Shown: positions 19,970-29,730 of the stretch, in pieces
Position numbering within the stretch: the stretch's first letter is position 1
How the letters are laid out: each line of letters begins with the position of its first letter
NCBI GenBank assembly: GCA_937920635.1
Contig: CAKZUE010000017.1
Location: 62,001-126,000 of the forward strand
Length of the DNA: 64,000 bases
Direction of reading: 5' to 3'
Origin: an uncultured Bryobacteraceae bacterium
GTDB taxonomy: Bacteria; Acidobacteriota; Terriglobia; Bryobacterales; Bryobacteraceae
Position numbers and translations under genes: made by a program
Notes under the pieces: model-generated
What the model was told of the DNA's origin: nothing
The model's input: only the letters and a program-made list of their open reading frames with translations
Database searches by the model: none

Positions 19970-21097
19970 ATGGCTGTCACCGTCCAACCGCCCCGGCGCC
20001 TTCTGTTCGGCCCCGGCCCTTCGCCTGTCCATCCCCGCATTTATGAGGCCATGAGCCGGCCGATTGTCGGCCATCTCGATCCTTATTTCTTTCAAATTAA
20101 TGAAGAAATCCGGGCTGGATTAAACGCCTGTTTCGGCACAAAGAATGACTTTACCATGGTGATTTCCGGCACCGGCAGCGCAGGCATGGAGTGCGCCGTG
20201 GCCAATTTTGTCGAACCCGGCTCCACCATCGCCATCTTCGCCAACGGCTATTTCAGCGACCGGATCACGGAGATGGCCCGCCGCCAGGGCGGGAGGGTCG
20301 AGCGGCTGGAAAAACCCTGGGGCCAGATCTATGCCGACGCCGAAGCCCGCGAGTTCATCCATGCCGTGCGCCCGCAGGTGGTGGCCTACGTGCACGCGGA
20401 AACCAGCACTGGCGCGCACCAGCCCGGCGGCGCCATCTGCCGGGCGGCGCATGACGTGGGGGCGCTCGTCATCGCCGACTGCGTCACCAGCCTTGGGGGA
20501 ATGCCCGTGCGCGTGGACGAGACGGGCATCGACATCGCCTACAGCGGCACGCAGAAGGCGCTGGGCGCGCCTCCGGGCCTCGCTCCCATCACCTGCTCGC
20601 CGCGCGCCGTCGAGTATCTCCGGCAGCGGAAATCCCCGCCGGCCACCTGGTATCTGGATCTGAAATTGCTCCTGGATTATTACGAAAGCGCGCATCGATA
20701 CCACCACACCGCGCCGATCTCCATGTTCTATGCGCTGCGGGAAGCGCTGGCGATTATCGAGGAAGAAGGACTGGAAAACCGCTGGGCGCGGCACCGCCGC
20801 AACCACGAGCGGTTTGTGGCCGGCCTCAAGGAGATGGGCATCCGCATGCATGTCGCCGAAGGCGGGCGGCTATGGACGCTGAACACGCCGCTGGTGCCGG
20901 AGGGCGTGAGCGACGCAGCGGTGCGCCGCCACCTGATGGAGTCCCGCGGCATCGAGATCGCCGGCGGCTTCGGTCCGCTGGCGGGCAAAGTGTTCCGCAT
21001 CGGCACCATGGGCTCCGGCTCCACGGAAGAGAACGTGGATCTCCTGCTGGAGGCGCTGCGCGAAGCCTTGCGGAGCGCCACTGCCGGCGCCGCATAA
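19970..21097 (+). CDS. Pyridoxal-phosphate aminotransferase class V (serine-glyoxylate/alanine-glyoxylate type)
   Basis: 'LLFGPGPSPVHPRIYEAMSRPIVGHLDPYF', PLP lysine region 'YSGTQKALGAPPGLAPI'. Confidence 0.9.
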   Translation: MAVTVQPPRRLLFGPGPSPVHPRIYEAMSRPIVGHLDPYFFQINEEIRAGLNACFGTKNDFTMVISGTGSAGMECAVANFVEPGSTIAIFANGYFSDRITEMARRQGGRVERLEKPWGQIYADAEAREFIHAVRPQVVAYVHAETSTGAHQPGGAICRAAHDVGALVIADCVTSLGGMPVRVDETGIDIAYSGTQKALGAPPGLAPITCSPRAVEYLRQRKSPPATWYLDLKLLLDYYESAHRYHHTAPISMFYALREALAIIEEEGLENRWARHRRNHERFVAGLKEMGIRMHVAEGGRLWTLNTPLVPEGVSDAAVRRHLMESRGIEIAGGFGPLAGKVFRIGTMGSGSTEENVDLLLEALREALRSATAGAA

Positions 21098-21137
21098 AGG
21101 CGTTGTCCATCCAGAGCCGTTCAGGCGGGCATCCTTA

Positions 21138-22466
21138 TCATGGCCCGCCGGAGCCGGGACTCGGGCCGCCCGGCCGCTGCCGTGCTTGCAGCATGATCTG
21201 GTTCAGGGTTTCTGCGCGCCGGCTCCAGGTGGCGGCGCGGGCCTCGGCGCGGCGGGCTTCCTCCAGGCTGCGGTCATCCTCCTCCAGAGCTTCGCGGACC
21301 GCCTGCGCGAACCCCGCGGGTGTCGCCGCCTGGCGGACGAGCGCGCCAAAGCGGTCCAGCTCAGGGAGGGGGCTGGCAGCGACGGGGAGCCCGTAGTGGA
21401 AGTACTCGTAAACTTTCAGCGGGTCCGTAAAGGGGGCGAGCGGTCCCTGAAACGGAATGAGCCCGATGCGGAACTGCTGGAGCACGGCCTGTACCCGCTG
21501 TGGCGGGACTTCCCCCGCGAACTCGACATTGCGCAGACCGGACAAAGCCTGGCGCACAGACGGAGCGGCGTGTCCGGCGAGAAGGAAGCGGACCTTGGGC
21601 AGGGTGCGCGAGGCTTCCACCAGAGCATCCGTCCAGAACCAGTCTTCCAGAGCGCCCAGGTAGCCGGCGACGGGCTCGGCGGGGCGGCTCGCGGGCGCCG
21701 CAGGCCAGTCCGGCACGCCGTTGCGTAGAAGGAATGAGCGCGTGGCCAGATCCGGCAGAGCCTGGCAGAACCGGCCCATCAGCGAAGAAGCGGAGAAGAA
21801 CGCGATGTGGGCGGCTTCGAGCGCTTCCGGTTCAGCGGCAGCGATTTCCCGGGCCATATTAGGGAAGCCCGCCAGCCAGTCGTGGCAGTCGTAAGCGAGC
21901 ACGGCCTGCCAGCGCAGGCCCAGATCCAGAGCGCAATCCCTCCACGTGGGCAGGGCGTAGACGATGTCCAGGCGCCGCACCCCCGCCCGTTGCAGGGCCC
22001 AGTGGACAGCATCGGCCACGGCGCGGGACTCGGCCGGGGTGAGCAGGCGGTGATGGAAGACAGGCTCGCTGGACAGCGGCGCGTGGATCTCGAAGATGCG
22101 CTCGTCGAGCCGCGCCAGGGCAGGCGGGCGGCGGCGCCAGGGGGCGGCGGGGTACTCGCGGCCGAGGTGTGGGTTCAGGAGGAAGCACCGCCGCCCCAGC
22201 CGGGCCAGTTCGATGGCGAGGCGCTGGCTGCGCTGCAAGCGGTGGTGCCAATCGGTCATCGGAAGGAAAAGCGCGTCGGGCAGGGACGGGTGGGCGGGTG
22301 GAATCGCGAGGAGGCTCGGCCCGTCCTGGAATTCGTGCGGCGGCTCCCAGCAGCGGGTGAACTCCGCCGGGCGGCAAGAGGGACGGAGAGAGAAGTAGAT
22401 GTGGCGGAGATAAAACGGGCGGATGGTCTCGCGGAGCCTTGCGCTGAGGGTGGCGATGGAGGGCAT
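21138..22466 (-). CDS. Glycosyltransferase family 1-like
   Basis: 'HHRLQRSQRLAIELARLGRRCFLLNP', 'VKVYEYFHYGLPVAASPLPELDRF'-type C-terminal motif. Confidence 0.75.
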   Translation of the reverse strand: MPSIATLSARLRETIRPFYLRHIYFSLRPSCRPAEFTRCWEPPHEFQDGPSLLAIPPAHPSLPDALFLPMTDWHHRLQRSQRLAIELARLGRRCFLLNPHLGREYPAAPWRRRPPALARLDERIFEIHAPLSSEPVFHHRLLTPAESRAVADAVHWALQRAGVRRLDIVYALPTWRDCALDLGLRWQAVLAYDCHDWLAGFPNMAREIAAAEPEALEAAHIAFFSASSLMGRFCQALPDLATRSFLLRNGVPDWPAAPASRPAEPVAGYLGALEDWFWTDALVEASRTLPKVRFLLAGHAAPSVRQALSGLRNVEFAGEVPPQRVQAVLQQFRIGLIPFQGPLAPFTDPLKVYEYFHYGLPVAASPLPELDRFGALVRQAATPAGFAQAVREALEEDDRSLEEARRAEARAATWSRRAETLNQIMLQARQRPGGPSPGSGGP

Positions 22467-22628
22467 GGATCTGGCGGCCCTGCCGTCAAGGTGCGGTATT
22501 CATATCAAGTCTAGCGGATGGGCCGGACGGGGAGTGGCATGGCGGAGCGTGTCCGGGGGCTTGCAGGTTGGCGGGAGGCGCCCAGACGGGGAAAAGCGAG
22601 ATTCGGGTGAAAAAAGTTGCCCCCCCTC

Positions 22629-22657
22629 TTTACATCGGGGCCGGAACTTGTTATAGT
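22629..22657 (+). promoter_or_regulatory. Predicted sigma70 promoter of an intergenic transcript
   Basis: TTTACA (22629-22634), 17-nt spacer, extended -10 TGT-TATAGT (TATAGT 22652-22657). Confidence 0.65.
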
Positions 22658-22663
22658 TAAGGC

Positions 22664-22751
22664 TCCACCACCCGCCAGGAGCGGGAGGGATTTCCCCCAT
22701 CCGCCCCCCTCCCGCTCCCCCCAATCTGGAGGCCCCGCAAGGGGCCTTTTT
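22664..22751 (+). ncRNA. Candidate small non-coding RNA (~88 nt)
   Basis: Downstream of predicted promoter; 12-bp stem GGAGCGGGAGGG/CCCTCCCGCTCC (22678-22689 / 22707-22718) with 17-nt C-rich loop; ends in intrinsic terminator; no ORF. Confidence 0.55.
22731..22751 (+). terminator. Intrinsic terminator
   Basis: GGCCCC-GCAA-GGGGCC-TTTTT. Confidence 0.85.
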
Positions 22752-23734
22752 CATGGCTGGCGAAGTCCCATCAACGCGCGCAGGTGCGCTGCGGCAGCCG
22801 CCGGCATGCCCTCCAGGCTGTAGCCGCCCTCCAGCACGCTCACCAGCCGGCCGTGCGCCCATTGATCCGCAATCTCCATCACGATCTCCGTCAGGATATG
22901 GAAGTCTTCATCGCACAGGCGCAACAGGCCCAACGGGTCGCCGCGGCGTGAGTCAAACCCGGCGGAAATGAGAACCAACTCAGGGCGGAAGCGCTCCATC
23001 GCGGGCGCGAGCCTGCGGCGGAAGGCGCCGAGGATCTCGCGGCGTCCCGCCCCGGCAGGGAAAGGGCAGTTCAGCGTCGTGCCCCGCGCCGGCCCTTCGC
23101 CGGTCTCATCGGGCCAGCCTGTACCGGGATACCACGGCGCCTGATGAGTGCTGAAGAAGAAGACGCTCGGATCGTCATAGAAGATGTCTTGGGTGCCGTT
23201 GCCGTGATGGACGTCCCAGTCGGCGATCAGGATGCGATCCACGCCCCAGGCGCGGCGCGCGTGGCGGGCGGCGATGGCCACATTGTTGTACAGGCAGAAG
23301 CCCATGCCGCGGCTCAGTGTGGCGTGGTGGCCGGGCGGACGGACGGCGGCAAAGGCGTTGCGCACGCTTCCCGAAAGCACGGCATCCGCGGCAGCCATGG
23401 CGGCGCCCGCAGCGGCGCGGGCGCTCGCATCGGCGTGCGGGCTCAGGTGCGTGTCGCCCGTGCTGAGCATGGGCGCCCGGCGGGCGATGTCTTTCTGCAC
23501 GGCAGCCAGGTAGGCGCGGGTGTGGCAGAGGTGCAAATCGTCGTCGGTCGCTTCGCGCGGCGGGATCTGCGCCAGCCGTCCGGACAAGCCATCTTCCTCC
23601 AGCCGCCGCAGGAGGGCGCGAAGCCGCTCCGGCGACTCCGGATGATCCGGCGGGGGCGCGTGGAGCAGGCAGGCGGGCGAAAAAACAAGACCGGTGCGGC
23701 TTGTTTGCGCCTGCGCAAATTCAGCCGGGGCCAT
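22751..23734 (-). CDS. Histone deacetylase/acetoin utilization (HDAC) family protein
   Basis: 'HPESPERLRALLRRLE', 'RPPGHHA', 'DWDVHHGNGTQDIFYDDPSVFFFSTHQ', 'SAGFDSRRGDPLG'. Confidence 0.92.
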   Translation of the reverse strand: MAPAEFAQAQTSRTGLVFSPACLLHAPPPDHPESPERLRALLRRLEEDGLSGRLAQIPPREATDDDLHLCHTRAYLAAVQKDIARRAPMLSTGDTHLSPHADASARAAAGAAMAAADAVLSGSVRNAFAAVRPPGHHATLSRGMGFCLYNNVAIAARHARRAWGVDRILIADWDVHHGNGTQDIFYDDPSVFFFSTHQAPWYPGTGWPDETGEGPARGTTLNCPFPAGAGRREILGAFRRRLAPAMERFRPELVLISAGFDSRRGDPLGLLRLCDEDFHILTEIVMEIADQWAHGRLVSVLEGGYSLEGMPAAAAAHLRALMGLRQP

Positions 23735-23829
23735 GCCCCACATTTTGCCAGATGGGGCGGTTTGCGCCGCGTGTAACAACTGCGGAACCCCGGCGGGCGG
23801 TGTTCGTACTTCCATTTCAGGAAGGCATC

Positions 23830-25173
23830 GTGAGCAGTATTGCCGAGCCCCGCCCCGCCGTGATGAGCGCGCGCATCGCGCTTGCCACCCCAAAGCGCCG
23901 CATGCACGCGGGCGAACTCGCCGTGGATCTGCTGCGGCAGACGCTGTGGAACATCCGGCGGAACAAGCTGCGCAGCTTCCTCACGCTGTTCGGCATCGCC
24001 TGGGGCATCGCCTCGCTGGTGCTGATGTCGTCGCTGTCGGACGGCTTCCGGCAGGGGCAGCGCAAGAACATGTCGCAGATCGGCGACAACATCGTGTTCG
24101 TGTTCGGCGGCGTCACCGAGGAGCAGGCGGGCGGGCAGCGCGCCGGACGGCGCATCCGGTTGCGCGAATCCGACATCGAACTGATCCGCGCCAACTGCCC
24201 GGCTGTGGCGGTCATCTCGCCCGAGCACAAGACGTGGGACGTGCCGGCGCGCAGCGCCACCAACGCCGGGCGGTTCCTCACCGTGGGCGTCAACCCCGAG
24301 TATCTGAAGCTGCGCAACCTGCCCGTGGAGATTGGGCGGACCGTGTCGGACGCCGACGTGCGCGATGGGCGGCGCGTGGCGGTGCTCGGCGCGAGCGTCC
24401 GCAAGCAACTGTTCGAACACAACCCGCGCCCGCTCGGAGAAAGGATCTACGTCAACGGCTACCCGTACGAAGTGATCGGCGTGATGAGCGAGAAGGAGCA
24501 GAACAGCTCCTACGACGGCTGGGACAACGACAAGATCCTCGTGCCCCACACGTCGCTGCTGCGCGATGTCCCTTCCGACCGGCAGGTGTACGCCGAACAC
24601 CGTGTCTACGGCTTCCTGTACCGCCCGGCGGACATCTCGAAATGGGAGGAAGCCCAGCGACAGATCCGCGAGGCGCTGGGGCGCGCCCATGGCTTTGCGC
24701 CTGCCGACAAGGGGGCGCTGCGGATCTTCGATTCGATCGAGAGCGCGCAGATGTTCGATGCGATTTTCAATGCCACCGAGATCTTTCTCGGCGCGGTGGC
24801 GCTGATCACGCTGTCGCTGGGCGGCATCGGCGTGATGAACACCATGATGATCGCCGTGGCGGAGCGCACCCATGAAATCGGGCTGAAGAAAGCGCTGGGC
24901 GCCACGCGGCTGCGAATCCTGCTGGACTTCTTTCTCGAAGGGCTGCTGTTGGCGGTGCTCAGCGGCATCGCGGGGCTGGCGCTGACGTTCCTGGTCTCTG
25001 GCGCAGTGAACTCGCTGCCGCTACCTGCGATGTTCGCGGGGCTTCCCATCGAGTGGAAGACGCTGGTGGTGGCGGCACTGGCGCTGGGCACGGTGGCGGT
25101 GGCGTCGGCGCTGCCGCCAGCGCGGCGCGCCGCGGAACTGACGCCGGTGGAAGCGCTGCGCTACGAGAGGTGA
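23830..25173 (+). CDS. ABC transporter permease (MacB/FtsX-like)
   Basis: 'WNIRRNKLRSFLTLFGIAWGIASLVLM', C-terminal FtsX TMs 'HEIGLKKALGATRLRILLDFFLEGLLL'; GTG start inferred. Confidence 0.88.
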   Translation: MSSIAEPRPAVMSARIALATPKRRMHAGELAVDLLRQTLWNIRRNKLRSFLTLFGIAWGIASLVLMSSLSDGFRQGQRKNMSQIGDNIVFVFGGVTEEQAGGQRAGRRIRLRESDIELIRANCPAVAVISPEHKTWDVPARSATNAGRFLTVGVNPEYLKLRNLPVEIGRTVSDADVRDGRRVAVLGASVRKQLFEHNPRPLGERIYVNGYPYEVIGVMSEKEQNSSYDGWDNDKILVPHTSLLRDVPSDRQVYAEHRVYGFLYRPADISKWEEAQRQIREALGRAHGFAPADKGALRIFDSIESAQMFDAIFNATEIFLGAVALITLSLGGIGVMNTMMIAVAERTHEIGLKKALGATRLRILLDFFLEGLLLAVLSGIAGLALTFLVSGAVNSLPLPAMFAGLPIEWKTLVVAALALGTVAVASALPPARRAAELTPVEALRYER

Positions 25174-25176
25174 TGC

Positions 25177-26436
25177 ATGGGCTGGCGGTTCATCTTTCGC
25201 GAAAGCGTGGCGGCGCTGCGCTTCTACAGGCACCGCACGCTGTTCACGACACTGAGCCTCGCCTGGGGCGTGGCGTGCTTCGTCATCCTCATGAGCTTCG
25301 GCGAAGGCTTCGAGCGCGCGCTGGTGAAGGCGTTCACCGCCGTGGGGCAGGACTTGATCATTACCTTCGGCGGACAGACCAGCCTCCAGGCTGGCGGCAT
25401 GAGGACGGGGAGGAAGATCCGGCTCGAATATGAGCACGCCCGCGCGATCAAGGAGAGCGTCCCCCTGGTGGATCTGCTCTCCCCGGAGATCATGCGCCAC
25501 GGGCTGAAGATGCAGTACCGCGGCAAGGAAAAAGAGGCCACCGTCCGCGCCGTCTGGCCCGAGTACGGCGTGATCCGCAACATCAGGATCACCGATGGCC
25601 GCTGGATCCACGAGGACGACCGGCTGCGGCGGCACCGCGTGGCGGTGCTGGGCTACGAGGTGGCGAAAGAGACGTTCGGCGAAGCTCCGGCGGTGAACGA
25701 GGAGATCACCCTGAACGGGCTGCGGTTCACCGTGATCGGCGTGATGGACAACAAGCTCCAGATTTCCAACTATAACCGCCGCGACAATCAGTGCATTTTC
25801 ATTCCATACGAGACATTTTCCCTGTTCGGAGACATACAATATCCGTGGTTCTATGTCTGGCGGCCGGCGACGCCGGATTCGCGAGACCGCGCGATCCAGA
25901 TGGTGCGGGCCAAGCTGGCCGAGCTGCACCGCTTTTCTCCGCAAGACGAAAAAGCGGTGGAAATTCTCGCTTTTTCCAAATTCATGAACATCATCAATGG
26001 CATGTCGCTGGCGGTGAAGCTGCTGCTGGGCTTCATCGGGGCGCTGACGCTGGCCATCGGCGGCGTGGGGCTGGCCAACATCATGCTGGCGTCCGTGCTG
26101 GAGCGGACGCGCGAGATCGGCACGGTGCAGGCGCTGGGCGCGCCGCGCGGCGTGATCCTGCGGCAGTTTCTCTGTGAAGCCACGCTGGTGGTGCTCGCCG
26201 GAGGAGCGCTGGGCGTGCTGTTCGGCTATGGGGCGACAGCGGTGATCGGGTCGATGCCCTTCCTGGGGCCTGCCTTCAAGGACACGACCGGCGTTGGCGA
26301 CATCCGGCTGGCAGTGGGACTGAAGCCGGTGGCGGTGTCGATGGGCGTGCTGTTCGTGGTGGGGCTGATCTCGGCGCTTGCGCCGGCGGTGCGCGCTTCG
26401 CGCCTCGATCCGATCGAAGCGCTGCACTACGAGTGA
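25177..26436 (+). CDS. ABC transporter permease (MacB/FtsX-like)
   Basis: 'LFTTLSLAWGVACFVILMSFGEGF', 'ERTREIGTVQALGAPRGVILRQFLCEA'. Confidence 0.88.
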   Translation: MGWRFIFRESVAALRFYRHRTLFTTLSLAWGVACFVILMSFGEGFERALVKAFTAVGQDLIITFGGQTSLQAGGMRTGRKIRLEYEHARAIKESVPLVDLLSPEIMRHGLKMQYRGKEKEATVRAVWPEYGVIRNIRITDGRWIHEDDRLRRHRVAVLGYEVAKETFGEAPAVNEEITLNGLRFTVIGVMDNKLQISNYNRRDNQCIFIPYETFSLFGDIQYPWFYVWRPATPDSRDRAIQMVRAKLAELHRFSPQDEKAVEILAFSKFMNIINGMSLAVKLLLGFIGALTLAIGGVGLANIMLASVLERTREIGTVQALGAPRGVILRQFLCEATLVVLAGGALGVLFGYGATAVIGSMPFLGPAFKDTTGVGDIRLAVGLKPVAVSMGVLFVVGLISALAPAVRASRLDPIEALHYE

Positions 26437-26460
26437 GCGCGGCGCTATACTCATCGCACA

Positions 26461-27699
26461 TTGCGATTCTTCGATGGCGTGTTTTCGGCGCCGCGCTGGC
26501 GCGCGCTCTGGGCGGCGCAACTGGGTTTCCTGCTGGACGCGATGGACGTGCTGCTGTACGTTTTCGCGCTGGCCACGTTGCGCACGGAGTTCGGCTGGAC
26601 CAACGCGCAGGCTGGGCTGGCGGCGTCAGCGACGCTGCTGGCAAGCGCCGTGGGCGGCGTGGCGGCGGGTTTCGTTTCAGACAGGATCGGGCGCCGGCGG
26701 ACGCTGATGTACACGATCCTGCTGTACTCGCTGGCTTCGGCCGGCACGGCCACCTCGCGAGGGCTGGGCGAACTGATCTTCTGGCGGGCGCTGGTGGGGC
26801 TGGGACTTGGCGGCGAATGGTCCGCCGGAGCGACGCTCGTGGCCGAGTGGTGGCCTGCCGAACACAGGGCCAAGGCCGCGAGCTTCATGCAAGCCGGCTG
26901 GGCGCTGGGCTACATGGCAGCGGCGGGGCTGACGGCGCTGATCCTGCCGCGGTTCGGATGGCGTGCGCTGTTTCTGGCCGGAGTGCTGCCCGCGCTGCTC
27001 ACCTTGTACGTGCGGCGTCATGTGGAAGAGCCGCGGGTCTGGCGCGAACAGCGGGCGCGCGCGCCGTGGAATGCGATCTTCCGCCCGCCGCTTGCGCGCT
27101 TCACCGTGCTGGCCACGGCGCTGGCAACAAGCGTGCTGTTCGCGTATTGGGGGTTGTTTACATGGCTGCCGGGCTTCCTCTCGCTGCCCGCAAACGAGGG
27201 CGGCGCGGGGATGACCGTTGTCCGGACGAGCGGGTTTGTGTTTGCCGTGCAGGCGGGCGCGTTTGCGGGTTATCTGTGCTTCGGCGTGCTGGCGGACCGC
27301 TTCGGGCGGCGTCCGGCGTTCGCGGTTTATGTGCTGGCGGCGGCACTGCTGGCGCCGCTCTACGGGATGGCGCCGCGGCGGTGGCCGGATCTGCTGTTCT
27401 GGATGGGGCCGCTCGTCGGGTTCTTCGGCACGGGCTTTTTCTCATTGTTTGGCGCGATGCTCGCGGAGCTGTATCCGACGGCCGTGCGGGGCGCGGGGCA
27501 GGGGTTCGCCTATAACTTCGGGCGCGGGCTTTCGGCGCTCGCGCCTTTGCTGGTGGGAGCCCTGGCCGACAGGCACGGCGTCGGCGCGGCGCTGGCCGTC
27601 AATTCCGGTTTCTTCGTCGCTGCCGCCGCGCTGGTCTTCCTGCTGCCCGAAACAAAAAGCACGGATCTTGCTGCGGTGCAGCGGGCCGTTCCATCATGA
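26461..27699 (+). CDS. MFS transporter
   Basis: 12-TM MFS pattern: 'GFVSDRIGRRRTLMYTILLYSLAS', 'GVLADRFGRRPAF'; TTG start. Confidence 0.88.
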   Translation: MRFFDGVFSAPRWRALWAAQLGFLLDAMDVLLYVFALATLRTEFGWTNAQAGLAASATLLASAVGGVAAGFVSDRIGRRRTLMYTILLYSLASAGTATSRGLGELIFWRALVGLGLGGEWSAGATLVAEWWPAEHRAKAASFMQAGWALGYMAAAGLTALILPRFGWRALFLAGVLPALLTLYVRRHVEEPRVWREQRARAPWNAIFRPPLARFTVLATALATSVLFAYWGLFTWLPGFLSLPANEGGAGMTVVRTSGFVFAVQAGAFAGYLCFGVLADRFGRRPAFAVYVLAAALLAPLYGMAPRRWPDLLFWMGPLVGFFGTGFFSLFGAMLAELYPTAVRGAGQGFAYNFGRGLSALAPLLVGALADRHGVGAALAVNSGFFVAAAALVFLLPETKSTDLAAVQRAVPS

Positions 27700-27849
27700 A
27701 GACCTTCAAGCGACGCTACAGTTTGCGGAAAGAAATTCCTTGACATTTCCCGGCTGGCCGCGGACCATGATGCAGTCATTCAGACTCTGTCCTGCACAGT
27801 GCTTCCGCCGGTAGCACGAACTAGCCTCGCTTCGTGTATTGTTGCAACC

Positions 27850-28632
27850 ATGGCGGCCGGCTCCCAACCTGCGATTTCGTACGAAGGATTGCCCGGCTCC
27901 GGCGTTGCGCTGATCACACAGGGGTCATCCGATTTTCGCACGGCGCTGGAATTTGGCCTCGACGCAGCCGGCCGGAAGGCGATTCGTCCAGTTGAGCCTT
28001 TTCTCGTCATCCTCAGGAACGATGCCAGCAAGCCGATCGCCGCCGCTGTCGTTCGATACGAGCGCGTCAGCCGGGAGGGCCGGCGCACCTCCGCGAATTC
28101 GATCTGGCTGACGACACAGAACCTGGAAAGGCGAAAGGCGCACCCAGGAGAGAAAATCCTGATCGGACCTTTCGGAGGGTTCTCGCGGCTGCTTCGAGAC
28201 AGGCCGGCATGGCAGGATGCCGCCGCCGCGTCATCCGATGCGGCCCGGAGAGCCGCCGAATTCGCGGAGGAAGCCGAGGTTCGGATTACTCTGGATTCGG
28301 TCGTGTTCGATGACGGGACTCTTCTTGGTCCTGACAAGGCCGGCCTGGAATGGAAACTCCGCGAGTATCTCCGCGCGGAACGAGAGCTTCGGGACGAGAT
28401 ACTCAGGCTGCCCCATGCCTCCCGCCGTCAGTACCTCACCGGCATCGTGGAGGGCGCGGAATACGCAGTCGAGCTCGAACTGCAACCGGCTGATGCTTAT
28501 GCCGCCCATCGTGCGGGGGCGGCCCGTGTTCTGCTGAATCTGCTGGAGAACGCGCCTTCAGAAGCGCAGTTCGTTGTCTGGGTCAACCAGGTCATCGGCA
28601 ACCCGCTTCCAGATCCGCACAGGGGAGCATGA
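27850..28632 (+). CDS. Hypothetical protein
   Basis: 260-aa open frame from ATG 27850 (ORF track start 27799); no recognised family. Confidence 0.5.
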   Translation: MAAGSQPAISYEGLPGSGVALITQGSSDFRTALEFGLDAAGRKAIRPVEPFLVILRNDASKPIAAAVVRYERVSREGRRTSANSIWLTTQNLERRKAHPGEKILIGPFGGFSRLLRDRPAWQDAAAASSDAARRAAEFAEEAEVRITLDSVVFDDGTLLGPDKAGLEWKLREYLRAERELRDEILRLPHASRRQYLTGIVEGAEYAVELELQPADAYAAHRAGAARVLLNLLENAPSEAQFVVWVNQVIGNPLPDPHRGA

Positions 28633-28674
28633 CGGGGCGCGGCTGGCGCCCTTGTGATTCTGCGGCCGGAAGCC

Positions 28675-29697
28675 TCAATTCGCCTGCGCGATGACGGCGA
28701 TGGCGGCGACGAGAATGGCGGCGCCAATCCACATCAGGCGCATGGCCTGCGCGCCCGCGCCCTTCCATTCGCCGGTGGCGGCGCCCCAGACGTTGGCCAT
28801 GATGATCACCGTGCTCATGAAGATGGGCCAGCCGAGCACGCCGCCCAGCGGCCCCATCGCCGCCGCGCCCATTCCGTAGATGCTGACGCCGATGTACCAG
28901 AGGAAGCCCATCAGCGCGGCGCCCGCCCAATACCAGCCCCGGGCGCCGGGGCTCGAGTAGACGCTCCAGGTGCGGTTCCTGCCAAGCAGGTACACGGCAT
29001 AGCCCGCGTTGACGAAAAAGCCGCCGCCGAGAGCCAGCGCCCACAACGCATTGCCCGCGAAGTCCGCGCTCGCGCCCAGCCGGATCGCCTCCTGCTTGAG
29101 CGGCTCGCCGAACACGAAGCCGAAATTCAGCGCTGGCGACAGCACGCCCGACGCGAGGCAGATCAGCAGGCCGGTGAATCCGCCGCCGCGCTTCTGGGAG
29201 GCTGCCTGCGGGTTCTGAGCGCGTTCGCGCAGCGCGCCGGCTTTCGAGCAGAGGATGATGCCCGCAATGACCAGCGCCAGCCCGGCGAGCAGGATCTGGC
29301 CGCGGCGCGAGAACAATTCTTCCGGGTTTTGTATCAGCAGCGGCAGCAGCGACCCCAGGCTCGACGTGATGCCGAGCACAATGGCGAAGGTCAGCGCCAT
29401 GCCCACGCGGTCAATGGCGAGACCGAACAGCGTCGAGCCCGCGCCCCAGCCGGCGCCGCACAGCACGATCAGCGCGAGCGTGGCCGGGCTGGTGGCCGCC
29501 ACCGCCTGGCCGAACGACGGCACGGTGGCGAGCGCCAGCAGCAGCGGCAGCACCACCAGGCCGCTGATGGAATAGATGAGCCACGTGTTCTCCCACTTCC
29601 AGGAGGTCATCTTCTTCATGGGCAGCGCAAAGCTGCCGTGGAGAAAGCCGCCGGCGACGACGGTCAGAGCTGCGGCCAGGCTTGTGGATTCCTGCAT
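28675..29697 (-). CDS. rhaT: L-rhamnose/proton symporter RhaT family
   Basis: 'AGGFLHGSFALPMKKMTSWKWENTWLIYSISGLVVLPLLLA' characteristic RhaT N-terminus. Confidence 0.88.
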   Translation of the reverse strand: MQESTSLAAALTVVAGGFLHGSFALPMKKMTSWKWENTWLIYSISGLVVLPLLLALATVPSFGQAVAATSPATLALIVLCGAGWGAGSTLFGLAIDRVGMALTFAIVLGITSSLGSLLPLLIQNPEELFSRRGQILLAGLALVIAGIILCSKAGALRERAQNPQAASQKRGGGFTGLLICLASGVLSPALNFGFVFGEPLKQEAIRLGASADFAGNALWALALGGGFFVNAGYAVYLLGRNRTWSVYSSPGARGWYWAGAALMGFLWYIGVSIYGMGAAAMGPLGGVLGWPIFMSTVIIMANVWGAATGEWKGAGAQAMRLMWIGAAILVAAIAVIAQAN

Positions 29698-29730
29698 GGG
29701 TTCAGCATAGGAATATCACAGCCGCGCTCT

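Noticed and set aside
17699-21097. 1132-aa plus-strand ORF
   Set aside because: The 5' ~2.3 kb is antisense to hrpB and low-complexity R/H/Q-rich; only the 3' part (from 19970) is the real aminotransferase
22664-22751. Bacterial small SRP (4.5S) RNA
   Set aside because: The conserved GGAA-tetraloop/asymmetric-loop region of SRP domain IV is not present
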